From: CAWEPK01 sp963835595 | Lineage (GTDB): Bacteria > Desulfobacterota > Syntrophorhabdia > Syntrophorhabdales > WCHB1-27 | DNA: 64,000 bases | Direction of reading: 5' to 3' | NCBI GenBank assembly: GCA_963835595.1 | Contig: CAWIGL010000002.1 | Coordinates: 2,666,001 to 2,730,000 of the forward strand | Made by a program: the position numbers and the translations under genes | Notes under the pieces: model-generated | Database searches by the model: none | Told to the model about the DNA's origin: nothing | What the model saw: only the letters and a program-made list of their open reading frames with translations | Shown here: positions 44,341 through 54,540 of the stretch, in pieces | Numbering within the stretch: position 1 is the first letter of the stretch | How the letters are laid out: each line of letters starts with the position of its first letter

Positions 44341-44588
44341 AGCGCGTATGGAAGCTCGGCGTCAGGCTCGACAGGAGCTACGGGGCAAAGTGGGGACCTG
44401 ATTCGAATAGCCTCCTGCCTATCCCCTTCGGCACGGGCAGTGTGCCGCCGCAGCTCTTTACGGGCGATGTGGTCTATGGATTCGAGGGCGACTATGACAG
44501 GTCCGGGTACACCCTCATAAGGCAAGACCTGCCAATGCCTATGACGGTCGTGGCGATCATGCCGAGGGAGCAGCCCTTTGACCTCTAA
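44337..44588 (+). pseudogene. C-terminal fragment of a tail tubular protein B (gp12-like)
   Basis: The frame, open from about 44310 (GDDGTSQGKMKRVWKLGVRL), ends with FTGDVVYGFEGDYDRSGYTL and PMPMTVVAIMPREQ. This matches the C-terminus of podoviral tail tubular B/gp12-like proteins as I remember them: DGTSQGK...R...VRL...S followed by FTGD and a P-x-P-M-T end. Those proteins are normally about 600-800 residues; only the last 90 or so remain. Confidence 0.6.
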
Positions 44589-45036
44589 GACGACGATAGG
44601 ACTCTTCAAGGCGGAGCACGCGATGGAGATAGTCAACGGGGGCCTGTGCGAGGACGACCGATGGATCACCGAGGACAGGAGCGCTGAGGCTTGCTGCCGC
44701 GCCTTCGAATTGGGCGGCCCTGCCTATACGCTCTTCGACGGGGACGGGCGGGTCATCGCCTGCGGCGGCGTCTACCTCGTGCGTAAAGGCGTGGGTGAAG
44801 CCTGGACTCTTGTTTCGTCCAGGGCGACCGGTATGGCACTCGCCATCCATAAGACGACCGTCAGGATCCTGGGTCGAATCATCGAGACCTACGACCTCGA
44901 ACGGGTACAGGCCGTGACGAAGGAGAATCACGGGCGCAAGTGGCTCAAGGCGCTCGGCTTCCACTGCGAGACTCCTGAAGGGATGGAGCGCTATGCGGGC
45001 GGCGCGACCTATTTCATGTACGCGAGGGTAAGATAA
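44578..45036 (+). CDS. T7 gp13-like internal protein (GNAT-like, DUF2833)
   Basis: A 152-residue protein starting TTG at 44578, overlapping the tail-tube fragment. The opening TIGLFKAEHAMEIVNGG and GGPAYTLFDGDGRVIACGGV, then VTKENHGRKWLKALGFHCE, fit DUF2833/gp13-type proteins with an acetyltransferase-like fold. In T7-like phages gp13 lies just before gp14, as here. Confidence 0.7.
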   Translation: MTSKTTIGLFKAEHAMEIVNGGLCEDDRWITEDRSAEACCRAFELGGPAYTLFDGDGRVIACGGVYLVRKGVGEAWTLVSSRATGMALAIHKTTVRILGRIIETYDLERVQAVTKENHGRKWLKALGFHCETPEGMERYAGGATYFMYARVR

Positions 45037-45575
45037 TGGCTTTCATGCTTCCGGTAGCTCTTGCAGTCGGGGGCGCAGGCGGCCTCATGTCCGCCGTCGG
45101 CACGTACTCCTCTATGAAGGCTCAGGCGGCGACGCTCGACTACAACTCCCAGGTCGCCCAACAGCAGGCGCAGGCGCAGCAGACGGCGGGCGATATCCAG
45201 GCGACTAATGTCCAGCGCCAGTACGCAGCCCTTGAGGGCACGGAGCGGGCCGACTATGGGGCCTCCGGCGTCGAGCTTGCGCAGGGCACGCCCCTTGCGG
45301 TCCTCTCGGACCAGGCCGTGCAGGCGGCGCGCGACGTGGCGATCACCCGGTACAACACGGCCGTTGGAGTGAGCCAGAGCGAGAGCCAGGCGAACCTTCT
45401 GTCCGCGCAATCGAGCTACACGAGTCAAGCGGCCCCCTGGATGGCAGGGGCGAGTTTCCTAGGTGCTGCGAGCAAGCCTGCCGCGCAGTACGGGCTCGCG
45501 CAGTTGAAGGTAGGAAATGCGAACGCAGGTTCTTCGGGAATTTATAGTAGCGCCGGCTATAGCCCGTACGATTAA
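45036..45575 (+). CDS. T7 gp14-like internal virion protein
   Basis: A 179-residue protein. A hydrophobic Gly/Ala-rich N-terminus (LPVALAVGGAGGLMSAVGTY) precedes long Gln/Ala helices (DYNSQVAQQQAQAQQTAGD) and GASGVELAQGTPLAVL. These are typical of gp14 core proteins, which are ejected into the cell envelope. It starts where the gp13-like gene stops. Confidence 0.75.
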   Translation: MAFMLPVALAVGGAGGLMSAVGTYSSMKAQAATLDYNSQVAQQQAQAQQTAGDIQATNVQRQYAALEGTERADYGASGVELAQGTPLAVLSDQAVQAARDVAITRYNTAVGVSQSESQANLLSAQSSYTSQAAPWMAGASFLGAASKPAAQYGLAQLKVGNANAGSSGIYSSAGYSPYD

Positions 45576-45585
45576 CGGAGCATAG

Positions 45586-47251
45586 ATGCCGAAAGTCCCT
45601 TTCCGTCTATCCCAGGTAGAAGCAACGAAGGAAGCGCCTTCCGCCTTCGCCAACCCGTCAGCCTTTACGGTCGGGCCTGAAGCATTTGCAAAGGCGGGGC
45701 AGGCGGTGGCCGACGTGGGCGAGAAAGCCGCCTTGTTGGGGCGCGTCTATGAGGTCCAGCAGAAGCAGGCCAGGGACGCGGCGCAAGAGAACGCCGTCAA
45801 GACGGCGGTCTACAAGGACCGGGAAGCCATCGCCGATAGGCTGCAATACACAACCGACGCGATGGGGCAGAAGGTCCCGCGCACGGATTATGGAAACCTC
45901 GTGCCCGATATTGAGGCCCTGAACCAGCAGAACCTCCAAAAATATCAGGGCATGGTGAGCGACCCGCAGGTCTGGCAGCGCGTCATGCCCTTTGTCGCGC
46001 TGCACCAGTCAGACAACATAACAACGGCGCAGAAGCACGCCACAACCCTTGAGCACGCCGGCTGGATAGACGACTGGTCGTCTTCCGTTCCGGTATATCA
46101 GAACCTTGTGGCCGGGGCGACGACGCCCGATGAAGCGAAGAGCTTCGCCCAGGAATTCACGGACAACACGACCCGGCTCATCCGGGCAGGCGTCATCAAG
46201 CCGCAGGAGGGGCAGGCGGCGATTCATAACGTGGCGGTCAAGGGCGACCTGACCAGGGCGCAGAACGTCATCGACGCGGACCCGGATGCCTGGGTGAAGC
46301 AGGCGCATGACCCGGCTGACTATCCGTACCTGTCTGATCCTGAGTTCCGCAGCCTCAACCGCTACGCCGTCCAGCAGGCTAGAGAAAACCGGGCCGTCGC
46401 CCGTCAGGAGCAGCAGGAGACGTTCGAGAAGAACAGTGCGACCATCGTTGATGCGATGGTGAAAGCCGCAATCGAGAAGAAGCCCTTCACCTTTACCGAT
46501 CTATCGAACATGCTGGCAGGTATGGGCCATAATCCGGGCGGCGGCAAGCTCGCCATCTCCCCGTCCGAAGAGCCTCACCCTGAAGAACAACATTCAGGCT
46601 CGGCTCGATCACCTGGACGTTGTGGGACGGCAGGAACCCAAGATGACGGCCGACGCATGGGTGAGGTACGGCGATCTTCTCGACAAGATTCATAACCAGG
46701 ACGCCGGATACCAGGACATTGCAAGGCAGACCGGCACTTTCCCGACGGGGATCATCGCTAACCTCATGGGAGAAGTCAAAAACCAGGGGAAAGCCGATCG
46801 GCAGTCGATTTACAAGTACGCCGAGAGCTTCAGGAAGAGCTTCGCGTCCTCCGCCTTCGCCGAGTTGAAGAACGACCTGTCGAGCATGATGACATCGGGC
46901 GATTACAAGCCCGACCAGTGGCAGGGACAGGCGCAGAAGATCATCCAACAGAAATGGCAGTCCTCCGGGGCCATTCAGGGCCTTGTAAACGAGCGGCTTA
47001 ACCCGGGGAGCGGCGGAAACGGCGGGAGGGGGGCGGAATTGGTGGCGACGGGGAATGAAGGTAAAGCTGCCCGAAAAACACGAGAGGCGATGATTGATGA
47101 GGCGGATGCACGCCGGTCCCTCTTGGATAAAGGGATCCTCGGCCCAGAGCAGGACGCATGGATAGAGAAATACATAAAAGCGGGGAAAGTAAGAGCGGCC
47201 CCGCTTCCGAAGCATCATCAGGAAACCATTCAAACCTTGGGGCATGAATAA
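45586..47251 (+). CDS. Internal virion protein, gp15-like position (frameshifted)
   Basis: A roughly 555-residue helical protein. It starts MPKVPFRLSQVEATKEAPSA, includes EKAALLGRVYEVQQKQARDA, and continues in a second frame from about 46565 (SLTLKNNIQARLDHLDVVGR onward) to IQTLGHE. One frameshift near 46560 joins the halves. Order and composition suggest a gp15-type ejection protein; sequence alone does not identify the family. Confidence 0.65.
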
Positions 47252-48747
47252 TGGCTGATCCTCTGGGCCTCCTCGATGAAGGCGCTCCTCAGCACCAATC
47301 TTCCGACCCGCTCGGTTTGCTGGATACCGGGTCGGCTCAGGGAGAGGACCAAGGTGATCTGCTGGAGCGCGCTTTCCCGAACGTCTCGCTCGGCTTCCGG
47401 CGCGGCGCGGCCTTCGCCGAGAAGGTGCTTGGGAACATGGCGGACGTGATAGACGTTGCCTCGGACAAGATAAGCGATGCGACGGGCCTCCAGAAAGGCG
47501 GCGCTTTCCGCGTGGCGAGCGATTACCTCCGCAAGAGGGCCGCGCAGATCGCCCCCACTGAGCATGAGCTTTCAGAGCACGGTTCCTTTGGCGGCAAGCT
47601 CGTTCAGGCGTTTGCTGAGACTCCCTGGATCGTCGGGACGTACATGACCGGCTCTGCCCTCACGGGCGGCAGCACGATAGCCGGCATGGGCGCCGTAGGC
47701 GTCCTTGAGAACGAGGACAAGGGCATTAAGGACATGATTAAGGGCGGAGTGAAGGACGCGCTCCTTGGAACGGTCCTGGAGGCGCTGAGGCCGATGACAA
47801 GGGTTGCGCGGGCAGTCGCAGCCGGGTCCGTGGGCGCAGGCATGACGGCAGCCCAGGGCGGTGACTGGCAAGACGACCTTGTATCGCTCCTCACGATGGG
47901 CGGCCTGGCACTTCCCGGCGGGAAGGGGGAAGTCAGTCCGAGAGACATCATCGAGAGGTTCAGGAAACCCGGAGAGCAGCCTACCCCAGGGGAAGCGGGC
48001 AAATCGGGGGTTCACCCTCCTTCCTCCGAGGAGACGGCGACCGCTTCCCCTCCTACCCCTAAGTTCGAGGGGGACACGGTAGACGAGCAGGGTAATATCA
48101 GGGTGTCGCCGGCGCGCAGGGAAGAAGCGGTCAACCGTGCCTTCGAGGAGAAACAAACGGCCGAGGAAGCCGGAAGGGACTACGCGGTTGTGTTAACCGG
48201 CGGTCCTCCGGGCGGCGGCAAGAGCACGGGCCTCGACGCTCTCGGCGTGGACAAGAGCGCCTTCGTGAGGGCCGATGCGGATGAGGTCAAGGAATGGCTC
48301 GGCTACGAAGAGCAGGCCCCGGCCGTCCACGAAGAGTCCTCCGCGATCGCGAAGGAGATCACAGATAAGGCGTTGAAAGACGGCTACCCGCTTATCTACG
48401 ATTCGCTTCTTTCTAACTTCAAGGTAGCCGACAGCATCGTCCAACGGGCGCTCGACAGGGGCGGCGTTGCCAAGATCGTCTTTACGGACGTTGACGCCGT
48501 GACATCGCAGGTCCGCTCCCTCGCACGTATGGCGAGGGGAGAGACGAACCGCGCCATTCCGCTCGAGGCCTCGGTGAAGGGCTATAACAATTCGCTCCCG
48601 ACCTTCCTTGAGTTGTGGAAGCGGTACAAGGACAACCCGGATGTCGATTTCGTTCTGAGGGACAACGATACCGATGGCAGGGAGCCGGTGACGGTGTTTA
48701 GCAAGGTGGACGGCGAGTTTAAGGTTCTACGACAAAACTTTGTTTGA
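47251..48747 (+). CDS. Internal virion protein with zeta-toxin-like kinase domain
   Basis: A 498-residue protein. Residues 1-30 carry a DPLGLLD motif twice. Residues 40-225 are helical with Gly-rich membrane-active segments. Residues about 310-495 form a zeta-toxin-like P-loop domain: Walker A LTGGPPGGGKST, then VRADADEVKEWL and a late IYDSLLSNF. Zeta kinases phosphorylate UDP-sugar peptidoglycan precursors; this activity is inferred only from the fold. Near 48725 the frame breaks: shifting one base joins KV to YDKTLFEKLTNTEYTESGGK in the next gene, so both may be one protein of about 1,520 residues. Confidence 0.7.
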   Translation: MADPLGLLDEGAPQHQSSDPLGLLDTGSAQGEDQGDLLERAFPNVSLGFRRGAAFAEKVLGNMADVIDVASDKISDATGLQKGGAFRVASDYLRKRAAQIAPTEHELSEHGSFGGKLVQAFAETPWIVGTYMTGSALTGGSTIAGMGAVGVLENEDKGIKDMIKGGVKDALLGTVLEALRPMTRVARAVAAGSVGAGMTAAQGGDWQDDLVSLLTMGGLALPGGKGEVSPRDIIERFRKPGEQPTPGEAGKSGVHPPSSEETATASPPTPKFEGDTVDEQGNIRVSPARREEAVNRAFEEKQTAEEAGRDYAVVLTGGPPGGGKSTGLDALGVDKSAFVRADADEVKEWLGYEEQAPAVHEESSAIAKEITDKALKDGYPLIYDSLLSNFKVADSIVQRALDRGGVAKIVFTDVDAVTSQVRSLARMARGETNRAIPLEASVKGYNNSLPTFLELWKRYKDNPDVDFVLRDNDTDGREPVTVFSKVDGEFKVLRQNFV

Positions 48748-51700
48748 AAAACTCACGAACACGGAGTATACTGAGAGTGGAGGCAAGTATGAGCGAACCG
48801 ACAAAGCCAGCCTCGACAACCTCAAAGCCCAAGAAAGCACAATACGCGAGCGACTTTCTCGAAGCCTACCTGAAGGCGCCGGTGGTCCCGAAGAATTACC
48901 CCAAGAAAGCACCGGCCGCCAAGTAGGCGTCCCCAAAGCAAAGCCCTTACAGACAATCATACGCGAATCCGGAGGAATCGACCCGCAGAAATGGGTCGCC
49001 GCGGGGTATAAGCTCGAAGAACTGCCCATCGGCATGAGGAAGAAGGGCGGCTTCGGGCCTAACGAGATCGCCCAGGAATTGACGAGCCGGGGCGTCATCC
49101 CGGAGGCGCCCTATAGTACGGATGTTCGGGATTACCTCTACGGCCTCGTGCAGAAGTCCAGGCGCGGCGAGCCTGTCACATTCGAGCAGATGCAGCGCCA
49201 GGGCGAGAGCAGTCCTACCTTTAAGACCGAAGGCGGCCAGACCCTCCGCGCGGTCGCCTTCCCCGGCCTCGCAGAATTCGTCGAACACGACCTTTCCCCA
49301 ATCGCAAAAGCCTTCCTTTCCGGCGTGAAGGAATCGGCCGCGTGGCTCAAGAACTGGGTCGCGCCGCGCGTCGGCGTATCGAAAGAATCTCTCGACCTGA
49401 TAATGAAGATGAAGGGGGAGCGCGACCTGGCCGAGTGGCAGCTTGAGCGGTCCACTCAGGACATGGAGCGCATGTTCAACGGCCTGACGGAAGGCGAGAA
49501 GGTCATCTTCATCGACAACGTGAAGCGCGGCCGGCCGCAGGGATCGCCAGAGCTTGACCAGATCGCCGCATACTTGCGGCAGGTCGATACGGATACCTGG
49601 ACGAAGGCCCATGACCTGAACCCATCGCTGGCGTGGCTAGACAACCATTTCCGCGTGCTGTGGAAGGTGATACCGGGCAGGGAAGGCGAAGAAGGCCGGG
49701 GCGTCGGCTTCAGGCGTCCGCTGGAGGGGCTCCAAGGGCTTCTTCAAGCAGCATACCCTCGATGACATGAGCGAGGGCATAGCGGCCGGCGGCGAACCGT
49801 GGACTTACAACCCCGTCACGATGTTCAAGATGGCCTTCGGGGACATGCAGAAGTACATCACGGCTCGTCGCATGTGGAACGGCCTTAAAGACATCGACGC
49901 GGTGAAGTTCGTCCGGTTCGGCCAGAAAGCGCCGGACGGCTTTGTAAGAGTGCCCGACAAGATCACCCAGGTCTACTTTCCGGCCGAGAGCGGGGAAGGC
50001 TTAGTGAAGGCCGGCGAGTACTGGGTCGAAGAAGGCGCGGGTCGGCTCATCAACCGCTACCTGTCCCGCGACATGGTGCGGGAAGCCGCAATCGGCCGTG
50101 GGCTGCTCGGCCTGAAGAACATCACGACCGCAATGGAACTTGGCCTGTCGGCCTTCCACCTCGTCTTCGAGACCCTGGAGACAGCCGCCTCGTCGGTTGG
50201 GCTCGGCGCGCGGGAGCTCTCCTACGGAGTCACGCACGGTAATATCACCAGCATCCTATCCGGCGTGAAGGAGATAGCGGCCTCGCCCTTCTCGTCCTTT
50301 CTGACAGCTGATAGAGCGGGCGGCGCAGCGATCAAGTACGTCGATAACCCGGAGGCGTTCCTTGCCGAGGCTCGCGGGCAGAAATTTATAGAACGCTACC
50401 CGGAGGCCGCAAACCTCATAGCAGATCTCTTCACGGGCGGCGGCAAGCTCGCCATGAGCCAGGACTACAAGATCAACTCCATCCGCACCTTCCGCGAGGC
50501 CGTCGCGCAGAACAATTATATCGGCGCGGCCGTCCGGGGGATTCCGGCTCTTTCCGAGCTGATGATGAAGCCCCTCTTCGAGACATACATCCCCCGTCTC
50601 AAGATAGGGATGTTCCTCAAGGAATACTCGAATGCAGTGAACGAACGGGCCTCCGAGCTTAACAGCGGTGCGATGACACGGCCGGAACTTGCCCGCAGGA
50701 CGTGGGACTTCGTGGAAGACCGGCTTGGGGAGATGAACTTCGACAACCTCTTTTGGGATCGGAGCTTCAAGAGCGCCATGCAGGTGCTCGTGCGTTCCGT
50801 GACCTGGAAGCTTGGCAATATCCGGGGCTTCGGGAAGGCATTCATCGAGCAGGGCAAGGAATTCAAGGACGCCTACGACGAAGGACGCTTACCGACGCTC
50901 GCCCCTGAGATGGGCTGGGCGCTCGGCGTCATCGCCCTCCACGCGACTATCGGAGCAACGATGCAGTACATGATGACGGGCAAGAAGCCGGAGCAACTTG
51001 TCGATTACTTCTACCCACAGATCGACAGCGACGGCAACCGCCTGTCCATCCCGACCTATGCCCGTGACGCCTTCCACCTCTGGCACAAGCCGGTTGGATG
51101 GGTAGGGGCGTCCGCTTCCGGCTTCATATCGCGGGCGCTTGAGCTGTGGCGGAACAAGGACTTTTTCGGCGTCCAGGTCTACGACCCGGAGGACAGTTAC
51201 ACGCAGAACGCGGTCGATATGCTTGTCCATATGACCCCGCTGCCCTTCTCCGTAAGCAGCATGGCGAAGATGCGCGAGAAGGGCGAACCTGTAGGCAAGC
51301 AGGCGATGGGCTTTGCGGGCTTCACGAAGGCCCCGTACTACATCGAGCAATCGGAAGCGCAGCAGAAGGCTTACGACCTCATGGGGGAGGCCATGCCGCA
51401 GCGCGCCCGGACGAAAGAGGAGTTCGCCCGCGCCTCCCTCGTGAAACAATATGCTAACGAGTACAAGCAGGCGATGAAGAAGAACGACAGGAACGCAGAG
51501 GGTGAGATCACAGAGCGCATGAGTGCAGACGCCAAGGCCGGGAAGCTCAATTATGCGGACATCGACCGCTTCGTCAAAAAGGTCGCGGCCGAGCCGCTGG
51601 CATCGACGGTGGGACGTCTGGACGTCCGGGACGCCCTCCAGGTCTGGAAGGTAGCGACGCCGCCCGAAAAGAGGCAGCTTGCGGGCGTCATGGCCGAGAA

Positions 51701-51821
51701 GGTCATAGGGCTGGCCGACAGGAGGCCCGACGAGTACATGAAGATGGCCCCGAAAATCAACGGCCTTCTGGCCGAGATAGAGTCCATGAAGAGGTACACG
51801 CAGGCAGGGGGTGCGAAGTGA
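48740..51821 (+). CDS. Large internal virion protein, gp16-like position (frameshifted)
   Basis: A roughly 1,025-residue protein split into two frames by one indel near 49725 (RRPLEG joins SKGFFKQHTLDDMSEGIAAG). It is long, helical and without a clear enzyme motif; a hydrophobic segment (WALGVIALHATIGATMQYMM) lies in the C-terminal half. In T7-like phages the largest gene in this position encodes gp16, the ejection and transglycosylase protein. No lysozyme motif is visible. It overlaps the zeta-like gene and may be its continuation. Confidence 0.65.
48789..48926 (+). CDS. Possible small Lys/Pro-rich protein overlapping the virion gene
   Basis: A 45-residue frame (MSEPTKPASTTSKPKKAQYA onward, ending KKAPAAK) with GGAGG 5 bases upstream of its ATG. 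The composition looks natural, but it overlaps the large virion gene in another frame whose sequence also looks coding. Only one is likely to be used. Confidence 0.3.
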   Translation: MSEPTKPASTTSKPKKAQYASDFLEAYLKAPVVPKNYPKKAPAAK

Positions 51822-53611
51822 GAAAGATATTCATTGCGGCTATACTGGTGGTCATTCTGTGCGCCCCGGCTTCCTGGGCGACGGTCACGGCCACCACTCC
51901 GAGGGTTCAGTACAACTGTTCCGGCGGCACGACCTATCCATTCTCGTTCGGCGCTATGCAGTCTGCTGACATCACGGTTATTCTGATTAACTCGTCAGGC
52001 GTGAACACCATCCTGGCCAATCCCACAGATTTTACCGTCTCCTGCACGAATAACGACTGCTCCAACGGGGGCACCGTCACGACGACGCAAGCTTACGCGA
52101 GCGGGAATAAGATAAAGATCGTCCGCCAGACAGCGCAGACCCAGGACGCTGTTTTCACTGAGGGGATGCCGACGCTCTACGGCACTTTCGGGACGGCCCT
52201 CGACAAGCTGACGATGATGGAGCAGGAACAAACGCTCCCCATGCCCGCCGGCGCGACGGTCATAGGCACCGACCCAGTGGGAGGTTTCATAGATAACAGC
52301 GCGGCGGTTATAGCCAACAATACGACAGGCAACGCAGCGACGGTCACCGGCCTTTCGGTGACTTCCGGCAAGCTCGCCCAGATCAAGAACTCCCTTACCT
52401 TCCTCGGCACGGACGGCTCAAGCCTTAATATCGGCGGTGGCGGCACGCTCGGCAGCGCGGCCTACACGGCGGCGAGCGCCAATCTGTCCCTTTATGCGGC
52501 GATCACCCCTTCCGCAAACGTGCAGACCTTCCTGGGCGCTGCCAACTATGCGGCGATGCTCACGCTGCTCGGCGGCCAGCCGCTATTGACGAACCCCGTC
52601 ACCGGCCCTGCGTCGCCCACTGCGGGCGCCCTTGCCAAATGGGGGGCAAGCGGGGATACCCTCGTCAACGCGACGGCGGGGACGGACTACAGCACCCCAT
52701 CGGCCAGCGAGACCTTGACGAACAAGACGATCTCCGGGGCCGGCAATACGCTGTCGAATATAGGCAACGGGTCTCTGTCGAATTCGAGCATCACCATTGC
52801 AGGGAACGCCACGGCGTTGGGCGGCAGCGTAAGCCAGGACGCGATAACGGGGCTTTCCTTGACGGGCATCGTCAAGCGAACGGCAGCCAACACCCTCGGC
52901 ATAGCTACCGCCGATACGGACTATACGACGCCTGCGGGGTCCGAGACCTTGACGAACAAAAGCATATCGGGGTCAAGCAACACCATAACGAGCATCCCGA
53001 ACTCGGCCCTCTCAAATAGCTCAATCACCATAGCGGGCACTTCAACGGCTTTGGGAGGTTCGATTACCCAGGACACTATCACGGGGTTGTCCTCGACGGG
53101 GCTTGTCAAGCGGACGGCAGCGAATACCCTTGGGATAGCCTCGGCCGGAACGGACTATCAGGCGGCGCTCACCACCACGTCATCGAGCATCAGCATTTCC
53201 ACCAACAATATCACCCTCTCCGGTGATTCGGCCTCGCCGGGCGCGACCATGCTCTACGGGACAAATGGATCAGGGACGAAGGGGTGGTACGCGCAGCCGG
53301 GCGGTGGAGGCAGCTATTCCGGGATCAGCACGCAGAACGTAGTCACAGGCTCGCGGGCATTTACCACGGTCTACCAGAATACGAGCGGCAAACCGATGAT
53401 GGTAGCGGTCACTGTCAGCTATTCCAGCAACTTTGCAAACATCAGCGCGTATACCGATTCGAGCGCCTCGCCTTCAACCGTAGTGGCTCAGGTGGGGCCG
53501 TCAGGTTCGTCGCCTGTAGGGTTGGCCTTTTGGGTTCTACCTGGGAACTATTACAAAGTGACCGCCAGCGGCAGCGGGCTTGCGGTAACTGTGTGGACGG
53601 AATGGTATTAG
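51818..53611 (+). CDS. Tail fibre protein with signal peptide
   Basis: A 597-residue protein. Residues 1-21 form a typical signal peptide (MRKIFIAAILVVILCAPASW), which is unusual for a phage fibre. Residues 25-150 resemble the T7 gp17-type N-terminal virion-attachment domain (YPFSFGAMQSADITVILINS). Two tandem repeats of about 77 residues follow (SETLTNKTISGAGNTLSNIG and SETLTNKSISGSSNTITSIP), each ending VKRTAANTLGIA. The C-terminus (about 490-597) is a likely receptor-binding tip. The ATG overlaps the upstream stop (GTGAGAA region). Confidence 0.75.
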   Translation: MRKIFIAAILVVILCAPASWATVTATTPRVQYNCSGGTTYPFSFGAMQSADITVILINSSGVNTILANPTDFTVSCTNNDCSNGGTVTTTQAYASGNKIKIVRQTAQTQDAVFTEGMPTLYGTFGTALDKLTMMEQEQTLPMPAGATVIGTDPVGGFIDNSAAVIANNTTGNAATVTGLSVTSGKLAQIKNSLTFLGTDGSSLNIGGGGTLGSAAYTAASANLSLYAAITPSANVQTFLGAANYAAMLTLLGGQPLLTNPVTGPASPTAGALAKWGASGDTLVNATAGTDYSTPSASETLTNKTISGAGNTLSNIGNGSLSNSSITIAGNATALGGSVSQDAITGLSLTGIVKRTAANTLGIATADTDYTTPAGSETLTNKSISGSSNTITSIPNSALSNSSITIAGTSTALGGSITQDTITGLSSTGLVKRTAANTLGIASAGTDYQAALTTTSSSISISTNNITLSGDSASPGATMLYGTNGSGTKGWYAQPGGGGSYSGISTQNVVTGSRAFTTVYQNTSGKPMMVAVTVSYSSNFANISAYTDSSASPSTVVAQVGPSGSSPVGLAFWVLPGNYYKVTASGSGLAVTVWTEWY

Positions 53612-53623
53612 GAGGGAAATGAC

Positions 53624-53980
53624 ATGGTGCAAGTAGTCTTTACGATATCCAACGGATCGGTTGCCGGGGCGCGCTTCGAGGGTCCGGCCTATGTCGCCCA
53701 GGCCGGCGAGTTCGTCTATCAGGCCCCGGACGCACAGGTGGACCTGAATGCCCTTCTGCACGCGGCGGCGTTGAACGGAAGCACAGTCACGGTGAGCAGC
53801 GCAAAATATGCGGCTTATATCGCCTTGCGCCTTACCGACGCCGACACGCCCAGAGTGGTGGAGGACCTGATCGACGTGCTCATAGCGAAGGGCGCGGCGG
53901 CATTGTCCGACCTGCCGGCCGCGACGCAAGGCCGTTATAACGCGAAGAAAACGGCGCGGGCCGCGTATCTCGCGGCGTAA
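53624..53980 (+). CDS. Phage hypothetical protein after the tail fibre
   Basis: A 118-residue protein 12 bases after the fibre gene, with a GGAGGG site. It is Ala-rich with a beta-rich first half (VVFTISNGSVAGARFEGPAY) and a helical second half. A fibre-assembly or tail-tip role fits the position. I recognise no family. Confidence 0.55.
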   Translation: MVQVVFTISNGSVAGARFEGPAYVAQAGEFVYQAPDAQVDLNALLHAAALNGSTVTVSSAKYAAYIALRLTDADTPRVVEDLIDVLIAKGAAALSDLPAATQGRYNAKKTARAAYLAA

Positions 53981-53999
53981 AGGATAAAGGAGGTCTTGA

Positions 54000-54201
54000 A
54001 TGGCCACTGATCTGATGCGTGACCTTTACCCATACGCGTACCTGGCGACAGTTATCATCGGATGGTTCATCGTGCGGACCTTACGCCAGATCGACGCGAA
54101 CCAGAAAGAGGCTCTGGAGCCACATGGACGAGCACGAGAAGCGCCTGTCAACGATAGAAGGCGCGCACGACGCGATGATGAGGGGTGGAGGGCACAAATG
54201 A
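54000..54201 (+). CDS. Small single-helix membrane protein (frameshifted)
   Basis: About 66 residues. The first frame gives MATDLMRDLYPYAYLATVII and GWFIVRTLRQIDANQK; the second gives LWSHMDEHEKRLSTIEGAHD and ends at 54201. One indel near 54110 joins a TM helix to a short coiled coil, a common design for phage lysis or baseplate accessory proteins. AAGGAGG precedes the ATG, and its stop overlaps the next start (ATGA). Confidence 0.6.
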
Positions 54202-54530
54202 ATATCCCACAGCGCAACCACAACCCCGGCAACCTCGTCTACGCGGGCCAGCATGAGGCCGCAGGCAAAGATGAGCACGGTTTTGCGGTCTTCCCGAACG
54301 ACCCGGCAGGTTTCCGCGCCCTCCTCGCGCAGATCAAGCTCGACCAGGCCCGGAAGCTCACCCTGAATCAGTTCACCGCAAAGTACGACAAGGACGCGAA
54401 CGAGAGGAACTATCTCAACCGATTCATAGATGAGTTCAAGGTGGACAAGGACTACCCCATCGCCTCGTTGAGCGCATACGCGATCATGGGCGTCATAGCG
54501 AGCGAGGAAGGGTATCTGGCGACAAAATAA
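54198..54530 (+). CDS. Phage NNPGN-type structural or lysin-like protein
   Basis: A 110-residue protein beginning MNIPQRNHNPGNLVYAGQHE and continuing GFAVFPNDPAGFRALLAQI. The RNxNPGN...GFAVF...G..AL pattern occurs in phage virion proteins and peptidoglycan-hydrolase-like domains. The catalytic assignment is uncertain. It lies between two membrane proteins in the lysis region. Confidence 0.65.
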   Translation: MNIPQRNHNPGNLVYAGQHEAAGKDEHGFAVFPNDPAGFRALLAQIKLDQARKLTLNQFTAKYDKDANERNYLNRFIDEFKVDKDYPIASLSAYAIMGVIASEEGYLATK

Positions 54531-54540
54531 GGAGGATGTC

